The translations under genes and the position numbers were made by a program. A stretch of DNA of 64,000 nucleotides from Diaphorobacter limosus (GTDB lineage Bacteria; Pseudomonadota; Gammaproteobacteria; Burkholderiales; Burkholderiaceae_C): NCBI RefSeq assembly GCF_033100095.1, contig NZ_CP136921.1, forward strand, positions 1,210,501 to 1,274,500, written 5' to 3'. This document shows positions 1 to 6,847 of the stretch, piece after piece (within the stretch, counting starts at the first letter, position 1; every line of letters starts with the position of its first letter). Below the pieces are notes generated by a model. That model was not told the DNA's origin, made no database searches, and saw nothing but the letters and a program-made list of their open reading frames with translations.

Positions 1-1
1 T

Positions 2-586
2 GCCGTGCGGGCCTTGCACACGACCCTGGCCTGGCTGGCCTTCTTCAAACTGTGGGAGCTCGCCGCTGGCAAAACCCTGTCCACCCCGGTCATGGCGATG
101 GCGGCCCTTGGCATCGTCGGCGCCAAGTTGTTCATCGTCGGCGCCAGCATCTCAGCGACGAATGCGCTCGCGCTGGGCCTGGCCCTGGTTTGCCTGCCCT
201 GGCGCCAGCACGCCATGGCCGTGCCGGTGCTGAGCATCGCCATGTTCATCAGCCTGGCGGCCTCGGGCCTGGCGCCGTATGAACCGCTGGGCCAGGCGCA
301 GGCGTTCCACTGGATTCCGTTCACCGGCATGCTGCAAGGAAGCATGGGCACCAATCTGCTGAACCTGGCCGAGAAGAGCTTCTTCTATGGCGCCTTGATC
401 ATGCTCATCGGAGCTCCGCTCAGCGGCCCCCTGGCCGCGGCCGGCATGGTCGCGTTCTTCCTCGGCTTGATCGAGGCGGCCCAGCTCTTTCTGCCCGGCC
501 GTGTCGCGGAGTCAACCGACCCCGTGCTGGCCCTCATCCTCGGCCTGGTGATACGGCTGCTGTCGGTTCGCGGAAAACCGGCCTGA
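2..586 (+). CDS. VanZ-like family membrane protein, 3' part
   Basis: The reading frame is open from the window edge, so the true start is probably upstream; a GTG at position 5 is only the first possible start inside the window. About 194 codons are visible, with several hydrophobic helices. The final part (GRVAESTDPVLALILG) matches the typical VanZ-family C-terminal pattern of a Gly-Arg-x-x-(D/E)-x-x-D turn followed by a last helix. VanZ-like proteins are integral membrane proteins of mostly unknown function, some linked to glycopeptide resistance, so no specific role is claimed. The stop codon lies 3 bp before the displaced rng 3' end, which suggests that this gene and rng were once tightly convergent neighbours. 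Confidence 0.6.
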   Translation, partial: AVRALHTTLAWLAFFKLWELAAGKTLSTPVMAMAALGIVGAKLFIVGASISATNALALGLALVCLPWRQHAMAVPVLSIAMFISLAASGLAPYEPLGQAQAFHWIPFTGMLQGSMGTNLLNLAEKSFFYGALIMLIGAPLSGPLAAAGMVAFFLGLIEAAQLFLPGRVAESTDPVLALILGLVIRLLSVRGKPA

Positions 587-589
587 CGC

Positions 590-616
590 TTACAGCAGCA
601 CGATGTCGTACTGTTC
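590..616 (-). repeat. displaced rng 3' end, candidate attL
   Basis: Read on the minus strand, these bases encode E-Q-Y-D-I-V-L-L followed by TAA, identical at protein level to the last eight residues of RNase G at 3934-3960. Over 592-616 and 3936-3960 the DNA matches at 22 of 25 positions. Homology to rng stops at 617. This is the pattern left when an element integrates into the 3' end of a gene, supplies a replacement 3' end and pushes the original end to the far side. Confidence 0.7.
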
Positions 617-681
617 TATTCTTGCAATTTAATTCATTTCATTTCAATAACTTGCGAAAGTTTTACCCAAAAAAAATCAGC

Positions 682-704
682 CTAACTACACATTTAGCTA
701 CACA
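682..704 (+). repeat. CTANCTAC-type repeat, left copy
   Basis: Two tandem CTA(A/G)CTAC / AGCTAC words occur here and again at 3794-3816 in the same orientation and spacing; 17 of 23 positions match. Their place just inside both ends of the putative element suggests arm-type integrase binding sites. This is inference from position and symmetry. Confidence 0.35.
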
Positions 705-747
705 CCAGCCATACATGTTGATTCGACAAACCTTTTCCCATGGTTTG

Positions 748-819
748 CCATGATTTGACCGCATCAAGGCCAAGCCCTGCGGGTGGACTACGTCCAGCCT
801 TGACCCGGTCAAATCATGG
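748..819. repeat. long imperfect inverted repeat
   Basis: CCATGATTTGACC (748-760) is perfectly inverted at 807-819, and inside it TCAAGGC (764-770) pairs with GCCTTGA (796-802), enclosing a GC-rich loop. It could fold as a cruciform or a strong hairpin. It lies in the otherwise gene-free stretch 617-916, where I see no convincing coding sequence. It could be a recombination site, a terminator-like structure or the remnant of a mobile element. Confidence 0.5.
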
Positions 820-916
820 CGGCGAGACACCCCACGCCATCTGCCCCAGCTTTGCAACTTCCACACGAAACGACGAGGAGCCTGCACCGTGACCTGATTG
901 GGTCAAGGCCGAGTTG

Positions 917-1219
917 TCATGCAGGCAGTTTGGCTGCAAGCAGTTCGACCTTCTCGATATTGGGCGGAGAACTGAGCAAGGTCGCTGCGTTGGCCATCAA
1001 GGCCGCGGCGATCTGGCCGTTCAGATGTGCTTGGCGACCTGCCTCATCGGCAAAGGCATCGAACACACCAAACGTCGAAGGGCCAAACTTCAATGCGAAC
1101 CAGGCCGTGGTGCCGGACTCGGCGTTGGCGAGCGGCAGTGCGCTGGCCAGGAAGTCGGCAAGCGCAGCCTCCTGGCCGGGTTTGGCTTCGAGGCGAACAA
1201 ACAGGGCGAGCTTGGTCAT
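917..1219 (-). CDS. antibiotic biosynthesis monooxygenase (ABM) family protein
   Basis: The product is about 100 residues. It begins MTKLALFVRLEAKPGQE and contains the pattern of ABM-fold (dimeric ferredoxin-like) proteins: an opening beta strand, AKPG-x-E-x-x-L, then FG(P/F)..FxxFxDEAGRxAHLNG. Members include small quinol or polyketide monooxygenases and many uncharacterised proteins, so the substrate is unknown. The ATG at 1219 was chosen because AAGGAA lies a proper distance upstream and the longer frame has no family similarity. The gene diverges from the DJ-1/AraC regulator at 1337, which suggests that the regulator controls it. It lies inside the putative island, with the Old Yellow Enzyme gene further along. 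Confidence 0.75.
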   Translation of the reverse strand: MTKLALFVRLEAKPGQEAALADFLASALPLANAESGTTAWFALKFGPSTFGVFDAFADEAGRQAHLNGQIAAALMANAATLLSSPPNIEKVELLAAKLPA

Positions 1220-1314
1220 GATGTATTCCTTTGGGTAAATGGAAAAGTGGGTGAAGGGATCGACGAGACTGCAGTCTAAGTCTTCATGACAGACATCTCT
1301 ATAGGCAAGAATGA

Positions 1315-1334
1315 CAACATTGATATCATTGTTG
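1315..1334. promoter_or_regulatory. 20-bp near-perfect palindrome, candidate operator
   Basis: The sequence runs CAACATTGAT then ATCATTGTTG, with 18 of 20 positions symmetric. It lies in the divergent region between the ABM gene and the AraC-type regulator and ends two bases before the preferred regulator ATG, so binding there would be expected to block regulator expression. Autoregulation is inference. Confidence 0.5.
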
Positions 1335-1336
1335 CC

Positions 1337-2299
1337 ATGAAACTCCACCTCCTTGTTTGTGATGGCGTGTTTGATCTGGGGCTTGCGGCGCTCACTGACA
1401 CAGTGGGCTTAGCCAATGCGATGGCGGGCTCGCTGCCACAGGCTCCCGCGCACATAGAGCTCACGCTGGTGGGCGTGCGGCGTCGCATCCGAACTGCGCA
1501 AGGCTTGACGGTCCCCGTGGTCACTGCGCATGGTGTGCCCGAACCAGACGTCGTGCTCGTGCCAGCGTTTGGCGACAAGATGCCTGACACGCTCTCGGCT
1601 CGACTCACACGCCCCGATGTGCCCGACGCGGTCGCGGCGCTACAGCACTGGTCCACCGCTGGCGCGCACCTTGGTGCCGCTTGCTCCGGTAGTTTCTTGC
1701 TTGCAGAGAGTGGCCTGCTTGATGGGCATCGTGCGACGACGTCATGGTGGCTGGGGCCGATGTTTCGGCAGCGCTATCCGAACGTCACGCTGGACGAGTC
1801 ACGCATGATCGTGAACTCGACACGCTTCACCACCGCGGGTGCCGCTTTGGCCCACGTCGACTTGGCCTTGCGCATCATCCGAGGGCGCAGTCCGGCGCTG
1901 GCGGCCCTGGTGGCACGCTATCTGCTGGTCGAGACACGCAGTTCGCAAGCCGAGTTCGTGATTCCCGACCACCTTGCGCATGCCGACCCGATGGTGGAGC
2001 GCTTCGAGTGCTGGGCCAGACGTCGGCTCGCGCAGGGGTTCTCGCTGGCCGAGGCGGCCAGCGCCGCGGGCACAAGCGAGCGCACCTTGGCGCGGCGGCT
2101 GCAAAGCGTTTTGGGAAAGACACCGCTGTCGTATTTCCAGGACCTGCGCGTGGAGCATGCCGTCCATCTCTTGCGCACCGGGAACGCCAGCGTCGACCAG
2201 GTCGCCGCACAGGTCGGGTACTCGGATGGGGTGACCCTGCGGGCCCTGTTGCGCCGCAAGCTGGGCCGGGGTGTCAGGGAGTTGCGACGAGGTGGATGA
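1337..2299 (+). CDS. GlxA-type regulator: DJ-1/PfpI domain plus AraC helix-turn-helix
   Basis: This is a 320-residue transcriptional regulator. Residues 1-170 form a DJ-1/PfpI-like domain starting MKLHLLVCDGVFDLGLAAL, with the nucleophile-elbow segment GAACSGSFLL (Cys near 116). Residues about 220-315 form an AraC/XylS double helix-turn-helix (SLAEAASAAGTSERTLARRL, then QVAAQVGYSDGVTLRALLRR). Proteins of this architecture sense small metabolites and activate nearby catabolic or detoxification genes. An upstream ATG at 1286 is possible, but 1337 fits the family N-terminus. It probably controls the divergent ABM gene and perhaps the downstream oxidoreductase; the effector is unknown. Confidence 0.85.
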   Translation: MKLHLLVCDGVFDLGLAALTDTVGLANAMAGSLPQAPAHIELTLVGVRRRIRTAQGLTVPVVTAHGVPEPDVVLVPAFGDKMPDTLSARLTRPDVPDAVAALQHWSTAGAHLGAACSGSFLLAESGLLDGHRATTSWWLGPMFRQRYPNVTLDESRMIVNSTRFTTAGAALAHVDLALRIIRGRSPALAALVARYLLVETRSSQAEFVIPDHLAHADPMVERFECWARRRLAQGFSLAEAASAAGTSERTLARRLQSVLGKTPLSYFQDLRVEHAVHLLRTGNASVDQVAAQVGYSDGVTLRALLRRKLGRGVRELRRGG

Positions 2300-2430
2300 C
2301 CAAAGGCGTTTGGTGCATGTACGGCTGGAGACCGCCGCGAAACTGTCGGAAGCAAAGGCTTACCCACTTGCGTCTACTACATCGTGCGTTGGGTGCAAAA
2401 GCACCAGCCGTGCCAAAGCAGTCTTCAGTG

Positions 2431-2479
2431 ACCTTTCAAAGTTCAGAGACCTTTCAAAGTTCTGAGTATTGGGAATACT
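2431..2479. promoter_or_regulatory. tandem 18-bp repeat and small palindrome upstream of the OYE gene
   Basis: An 18-bp unit beginning ACCTTTCAAAGTTC occurs twice head to tail (2431-2448 and 2449-2466, one mismatch). It is followed directly by AGTATT-GGG-AATACT (2465-2479), a perfect 6-bp inverted repeat. Repeats of this kind 50-100 bp before a gene start are typical activator sites, here possibly for the DJ-1/AraC regulator just upstream. The rest of 2300-2527 has no gene that I can support. Confidence 0.4.
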
Positions 2480-2527
2480 GTTAGCTTTACCACTGTTTTC
2501 TGTTCACTAATCTGGCTTTTCATCCAC

Positions 2528-3592
2528 ATGCTATTCAATCCACTTCAAGTAGGTTCTCTCACCCTGCCCAACCGCATCCTTCTGGCACCGCTGACCCGCA
2601 CCCGTGCCGACGCTGGCCACATGCCCAACGCGCTGATGGCCGAGTACTACAGCCAGCGAGCCACCGGCGGCCTGCTGATTTCCGAATGCACCATGGTGGC
2701 GCCCGGTACATCGGCCTTCGTCAATGAGCCTGGCATCTACAACGACGCGCAGATTGCAGCCTGGAGGCAGGTGACCGACGCGGTGCACGCCAAGGGCGGA
2801 CGCATCTTCATGCAGATCTGGCACGCTGGCCGCGCAGCCTACCCTGGCGCTGCCGATGGCGCCCCCATTGTCTCCAGCAGCGCCACCGCTATTGAGGGTG
2901 AGATTCACACGCCCCAAGGCAAGGTGCCGCACGCGGTGCCCCGCCCCCTGACCGCCGAAGAGATTCCCGGCATCGTGGCTGCGTTTGCCCAAGGCGCACG
3001 CAACGCCATTGCCGCCGGCTTTGATGGTGTGGAAGTGCACGGCGCCAACGGCTACCTGATCGACCAGTTTCTGCGCGATACGCCCAACCAGCGTACCGAT
3101 GCCTATGGCGGTTCGCTGGAAAATCGTGCACGCTTGCTGTTCGAGGTACTCACCGCCGTGACCCAGGCCATCGGTTCCGAGCGTGTGGGTCTGCGCCTGT
3201 CGCCACTCAACAGCTACAACAGCATGAAGGACAGCGATCCGCTGGCCCTCATCGGTTTCTTGGCCGACAAGCTCAACGCCTTCAAGCTGGCTTACCTGCA
3301 CGTGATGCGGGCCGACTTCTTCGGCGTGCAAAAGGCCGATGTCATGCCCGTAGCGCGTGAGAAGTACAAAGGCGTGTTGGTGGGCAACATGGGCTACAGC
3401 GCTGACGAAGCCGAGGCGGCCATCGCCGCAGGCAAGCTTGACGCTGTGGCCTTTGGCACCGCCTTCCTGGCTAACCCGGACCTGCCCACACGCATCAGGG
3501 CCAAGGCACCGCTGAACGCGCCTGACACCAACACGTTCTACTCAGGTGGCGCCAAGGGCTATACAGACTATCCGACACTGCAGGTCGCGTAA
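2528..3592 (+). CDS. Old Yellow Enzyme family ene-reductase (NemA-like)
   Basis: This 354-residue FMN-dependent TIM-barrel oxidoreductase reduces activated C=C bonds, nitrate esters or nitro compounds with NAD(P)H. Visible landmarks are the N-terminal PLQVGSLTLPNRILLAPLTR, the substrate-binding pair His171/Asn174 in EVHGANGYL, RTDAYGGSLENRARLLFEV and the C-terminal FMN phosphate loop around GFGTAFLANPDL (here AFGTAFLANPDL). Length and motifs are complete. The gene follows the DJ-1/AraC regulator inside the putative island, so the cassette may deal with electrophiles or quinones; that role is inference. The N-terminus is unambiguous. Confidence 0.9.
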   Translation: MLFNPLQVGSLTLPNRILLAPLTRTRADAGHMPNALMAEYYSQRATGGLLISECTMVAPGTSAFVNEPGIYNDAQIAAWRQVTDAVHAKGGRIFMQIWHAGRAAYPGAADGAPIVSSSATAIEGEIHTPQGKVPHAVPRPLTAEEIPGIVAAFAQGARNAIAAGFDGVEVHGANGYLIDQFLRDTPNQRTDAYGGSLENRARLLFEVLTAVTQAIGSERVGLRLSPLNSYNSMKDSDPLALIGFLADKLNAFKLAYLHVMRADFFGVQKADVMPVAREKYKGVLVGNMGYSADEAEAAIAAGKLDAVAFGTAFLANPDLPTRIRAKAPLNAPDTNTFYSGGAKGYTDYPTLQVA

Positions 3593-3679
3593 ATCACCGC
3601 CCCAGAAGACCGAAGAAACGAGCCACTTTATACCCAAGGCTCTGCCCTTCGATCTTGCGAAGCTGTGAATCGATGGCGT

Positions 3680-3748
3680 CTACCGAGTGTTGTGCGCCAT
3701 CCACTGCTTCAACTGCAGATCGGACAGCAACCCACTTTTGATCGCCAT
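3680..3748 (-). pseudogene. possible tyrosine-recombinase N-terminal scrap
   Basis: The minus strand starts MAIKSGLLSDLQLKQWMA and stops after 22 codons. The S/T-D-L-Q-(L/I)-K-x-W pattern resembles the start of phage-type integrases seen in this bacterial family, but the SAM-like and catalytic parts are absent. An overlapping minus frame continues to 3594 (ending KVARFFGLLGR) and could belong to a different truncated gene. The scrap lies just inside the candidate attR, where an integrase gene is normally found. The stretch 3593-3933 has no intact gene. Confidence 0.3.
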
Positions 3749-3793
3749 ATCAGTGCTCCTGGCGCCACGCGGGGGCCGGGTCCAGCGCACCGG

Positions 3794-3816
3794 CTAGCTA
3801 CCCACGCAGCTACCCA
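3794..3816 (+). repeat. CTANCTAC-type repeat, right copy
   Basis: This is the partner of 682-704, containing CTAGCTAC and AGCTACCCA words with identical internal spacing. It lies about 120 bp inside the candidate attR and is a possible arm-type recombinase binding site. Confidence 0.35.
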
Positions 3817-3933
3817 AAATTGTTGCGAACTGATGGGGCCGGAAGGGACAGCATGAAATGCTTGCCTGACGAAATCTCCTTTAACGACAGTAACTTACGT
3901 ATGGCGAATGGGACGGTGTGAGCCCCCCAACGA

Positions 3934-3960
3934 TCACAGCAGAACAATGTCGTACTGCTC
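3934..3960 (-). repeat. rng 3' end, candidate attR
   Basis: These are the last eight codons and the TGA stop of the intact rng gene. They are repeated imperfectly at 590-616, where the stop is TAA. The synonymous differences suggest that this copy was brought in by the element and restored the rng frame. Confidence 0.65.
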
Positions 3961-5421
3961 CTGCCCAATGGTGCTTTCCGCCTGCAGCGAGATCGGCTTG
4001 CCGATGAAGTCCGACAGGCCCGCCAGGTGCTGGCTTTCTTCATCAAGAAACAGATCCACCACCTGGGGCGAGGCGATCACGCGGAACTCACGCGGGTTGA
4101 ACTGGCGCGCCTCGCGCAGCACCTCGCGCAGGATGTCGTAGCACACGGTGCGCGCGGTCTTGACCTCGCCCACGCCATGGCAATTCGGGCAGGGCTCGCA
4201 CAGCATATGGGCCAGCGACTCGCGCGTGCGTTTGCGCGTCATCTCCACCAGTCCCAGCTGCGAAAAACCTCCCACCATGGTCTTGACGCGGTCGCGCGCC
4301 AGCTGCTTCTTGAACTCGGCCAGCACGGCCGTCTGGTGATCCTCGCGCAGCATGTCGATGAAGTCGGCAATCACGATGCCGCCCAGGTTGCGCAGCCGCA
4401 GCTGGCGCGCAATCGCGCCCGCCGCCTCCAGGTTGGTCTTGAAGATGGTGTCGTCAAAGTTGCGCGCACCGACATAGCCGCCGGTATTCACATCTATGGT
4501 GGTCAGTGCCTCGGTCTGGTCCACGATCAGGTAGCCGCCGGACTTCAGGTCCACGCGCCGACCCAGGGCGCGGGCAATCTCCTCGTCGATCGAGTACAGG
4601 TCGAAGATGGGCCGCTCGCCCTTGTACAGCTGCAGCTTGGCCGCCGCCTGCGGCATGAATTCACGGCCGAACTGCGCCAGCAGCGCAAACTGCTCGCGTG
4701 AATCCAGGCGTATGGTCTGCGTCTGCTCGCCCACCAAGTCACGCAGCACGCGCTGCAGCAGGCTCAGGTCCTGGTACAGCAGCGAGGTCGGCGGGCGGCT
4801 CAGCGCCGCCTGGCGGATGCCGGCCCAGGTCTTGCGCAGGTAGGCGATGTCCTCGGCCAGTTCCTCGTCGCTCGCGTCCTCGCCATTGGTGCGTAGGATG
4901 AAGCCGCCACCACCGCCCGTGGACTTGTCGCCCACCAGTGCCGCCAGGCGCGCGCGCAAGGCGTCGCGCTCGTCCTGCGGGATCTTTTGCGACACGCCGA
5001 TATGGTCGTCCTGCGGCAGGAACACCAGCAGCCTGCCGGCAATGCTGATCTGCGTGGACAGGCGCGCCCCCTTGCTGCCTATCGGGTCCTTGATCACCTG
5101 CACCATCAGCGCCTGGCCCTCGAAGACCTGCTTTTCTATGGGCAAGGGTGGCTCGCCCTTGCGCGCGAACATCGGCGCCTCGCCACCCTCCTGGCGCTGC
5201 CAGACATCGGCCACATGCAGGAAGGCGGCGCGCTCCAGGCCGATGTCGATGAAGGCCGACTGCATGCCGGGCAACACGCGCGAGACCTTGCCCAAGTACA
5301 CGTTGCCGACCAGGCCGCGCTCCAGGGTGCGCTCCACGTGCAGCTCCTGCACGGAGCCGTTTTCCACCACCGCGACGCGTGTCTCCTGCGGTGACCAGTT
5401 GATCAGAATGTCTTGTTGCAT
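3934..5421 (-). CDS. rng: ribonuclease G
   Basis: This single-strand-specific endoribonuclease of the RNase E/G family works in 5' maturation of 16S rRNA and in mRNA decay. The 495-residue product begins MQQDILINWSPQETRVAVVE. An S1-like domain spans roughly 40-120, the catalytic region includes TTIDVNTGGYVG with its metal-binding Asp, and the zinc-link CEPCPNCHGVG follows. The length is normal for RNase G, and the long C-terminal tail of RNase E is absent. A longer frame reaches 5481, but the ATG at 5421 gives the conserved N-terminus. The 3' end appears to have been replaced by the adjacent integrated element. It lies downstream of nirE on the same strand, 77 bp away, so part of its transcription could come from the nirE promoter. 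Confidence 0.95.
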   Translation of the reverse strand: MQQDILINWSPQETRVAVVENGSVQELHVERTLERGLVGNVYLGKVSRVLPGMQSAFIDIGLERAAFLHVADVWQRQEGGEAPMFARKGEPPLPIEKQVFEGQALMVQVIKDPIGSKGARLSTQISIAGRLLVFLPQDDHIGVSQKIPQDERDALRARLAALVGDKSTGGGGGFILRTNGEDASDEELAEDIAYLRKTWAGIRQAALSRPPTSLLYQDLSLLQRVLRDLVGEQTQTIRLDSREQFALLAQFGREFMPQAAAKLQLYKGERPIFDLYSIDEEIARALGRRVDLKSGGYLIVDQTEALTTIDVNTGGYVGARNFDDTIFKTNLEAAGAIARQLRLRNLGGIVIADFIDMLREDHQTAVLAEFKKQLARDRVKTMVGGFSQLGLVEMTRKRTRESLAHMLCEPCPNCHGVGEVKTARTVCYDILREVLREARQFNPREFRVIASPQVVDLFLDEESQHLAGLSDFIGKPISLQAESTIGQEQYDIVLL

Positions 5422-5498
5422 GGACTTCGCCAAATGAGGCGCCCATGATGCCTGAAACGCGCCCTGGCCACGGCGCCACACAGGCCGACTGAACCGCC

Positions 5499-6323
5499 TT
5501 ACAGCACGGCCGCCTGCATGCCCCGCATCAGCTGCGGCTGCAGCCCGACCACCTCACCCACCACGATCAACGCAGGCGCACGCACCCGATGCTGCTGCGC
5601 CAGTTGCGGCAAATCCTGCAGCGTGCCGGTGATGCAACGCTGGCCGGGCAGCGAGGCCTGCTCCACCAGGGCAGCCGGTGTCTGTGCCGGCAGGCCATGG
5701 CGCACCAGCTCGCCGCAGATGGTGGGCAGATTGCCCACGCCCATGTAGATCACCACGGTCTGGCGCGGGCGTGCCAACGCCTCCCAGTCCAGGGCCAGCT
5801 CGTTGTCCCCACGCAGATGGCCCGTGGCAAACACCAGCGTGGCGGCATGGTCGCGATGCGTCAGCGGAATGCCTGCGCAGGCGCCCGCACCCTGCGCCGC
5901 GGTGATGCCGGGAACCACCTCGAAGGCAATGCCGGCCTCGGCCAGGGCCAGGGCCTCCTCGCCGCCGCGACCAAAAATGAACCCATCTCCGCCCTTGAGC
6001 CGCACCAGCGAACGCCCGCTGCGCGCCAGCCGCACCATCAGGTCGATGATGGACTCCTGCGGCAAGGTGTGGCGCGATGCCTCCTTGCCAACGTAGATCA
6101 GGTCGGCGTCTTCCGCGACGTAGCGCAGCACCTCCTTGCCCACCAGGTTGTCATACAGCACCAGTCGCGCCCCACGCAGCGCCTTGACGGCGCGCAGCGT
6201 CAGCAGCTCCGGGTCGCCGGGGCCGGCGCCGACCAGTGTCACGCGCCCCTGAGGGGCAGGCCCATCGGGCGTATCCGTGACGGGAGCGGCTGTGAACCAG
6301 CGCACATCTTCTATGAAGCTCAT
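5499..6323 (-). CDS. nirE: uroporphyrinogen-III C-methyltransferase of the nir cluster
   Basis: NirE uses two S-adenosylmethionine to convert uroporphyrinogen III to precorrin-2, the first step towards sirohaem and haem d1. The 274-residue protein has the SUMT motifs VTLVGAGPGDPELLTLRA, LVRLKGGDGFIFGRGGEE and PGITAAQGAGACAGIPLTHR. The ATG at 6323 follows an AGGAAAG ribosome site; an upstream TTG at 6392 would add a non-conserved extension. It diverges from nirC-F-DL-G-H-J-N, and the context assigns it to haem d1 synthesis rather than to the CysG route. No precorrin-2 dehydrogenase domain is fused. Confidence 0.92.
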   Translation of the reverse strand: MSFIEDVRWFTAAPVTDTPDGPAPQGRVTLVGAGPGDPELLTLRAVKALRGARLVLYDNLVGKEVLRYVAEDADLIYVGKEASRHTLPQESIIDLMVRLARSGRSLVRLKGGDGFIFGRGGEEALALAEAGIAFEVVPGITAAQGAGACAGIPLTHRDHAATLVFATGHLRGDNELALDWEALARPRQTVVIYMGVGNLPTICGELVRHGLPAQTPAALVEQASLPGQRCITGTLQDLPQLAQQHRVRAPALIVVGEVVGLQPQLMRGMQAAVL

Positions 6324-6388
6324 GTCTGCCTTTCCTGGGCTGATCGTGGTGTGGGCTCCATTGTTCAAAGAGTGCAAAGGATTCGTCG

Positions 6389-6402
6389 TCAATCAAAGTC
6401 AA
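6389..6402. promoter_or_regulatory. weak Dnr/Fnr-like site between nirE and nirC
   Basis: TCAAT-CAAA-GTCAA has one perfect GTCAA half-site and one degenerate half in the only intergenic space (6324-6499) shared by the two divergent nir transcripts. The spacing fits the Crp/Fnr consensus TTGAY-N4-RTCAA. No good -10 sequence is obvious at the expected distance, so this is a candidate only. Confidence 0.35.
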
Positions 6403-6499
6403 GGACAGCTTGCAGCCTCAGCGGCGACCATGCCGCCATTCGCTTCAAAACTTGCAGTGCGCGCACAGCAGCGCATCCGCTCACGACCCAGTCCAAACC

Positions 6500-6847
6500 A
6501 TGAACAGAACAGCAATCCTGGCCATCAGCCTGACGCTGACCGCAGCGGCAGCCGGCGCGCAAACAACAGCTGCCCCGGCGCCGGAACGCACGGCGCAGCT
6601 GGTGCGCATGGTGCGCCAGGACTGCGGCTCCTGCCATGGCATGCAGCTCACGGGCGGTCTGGGCCCGGCGCTCACGCGCGAAGCCCTGGTCGCCAAGCCC
6701 CCCGAATACTTGGCCGCCGTCATCACCCACGGCATTCCCGGCACCCCCATGCCACCCTGGAGCGCCCTGCTCACGCCGGGCGAGGCGCAGTGGATAGCCC
6801 AGCAACTGGCCAACGGATTCCCCGAAGAAAGAAAGCAGAGTCGATGA
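6500..6847 (+). CDS. nirC: NirC, small c-type cytochrome
   Basis: This is a 115-residue periplasmic monohaem cytochrome c. A signal peptide (MNRTAILAISLTLTAAAAGA, about 20 residues) precedes a single haem site CGSCH and a Met-containing loop TPMPPW that can supply the axial Met. NirC proteins donate electrons to NirS or take part in haem d1 maturation. An upstream in-frame start at 6410 was rejected because the signal peptide begins at 6500. The stop overlaps the nirF start (ATGA), which indicates translational coupling at the head of the nir biosynthesis operon. Confidence 0.85.
   Translation: MNRTAILAISLTLTAAAAGAQTTAAPAPERTAQLVRMVRQDCGSCHGMQLTGGLGPALTREALVAKPPEYLAAVITHGIPGTPMPPWSALLTPGEAQWIAQQLANGFPEERKQSR

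Larger units (their letters stand above)
590..3960. mobile_element. putative small integrated element at the rng 3' end
   Basis: The region between the two rng 3' ends (about 617-3933) separates the VanZ-like gene from rng. It carries three accessory genes unrelated to the neighbouring housekeeping genes, an imperfect direct repeat of about 23 bp near each edge (682-704 and 3794-3816) that could be integrase arm sites, a long inverted repeat (748-819) and a short integrase-like N-terminus (3680-3748). No intact integrase is present, so the element would be immobile by itself. The boundaries come from the direct repeat only. Confidence 0.5.

Noticed and set aside
590..616. tRNA gene as integration target
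   Set aside because: No cloverleaf-like sequence at either end; the repeated sequence is the coding 3' end of rng.
663..887. Minus-strand frame of 74 codons next to attL
   Set aside because: Runs through the long inverted repeat and arm-like sites, with no recognisable domain.
3665..3856. Small plus-strand frame of 63 codons in the gap before rng
   Set aside because: No ribosome site or family resemblance; the minus strand carries the integrase-like scrap instead.
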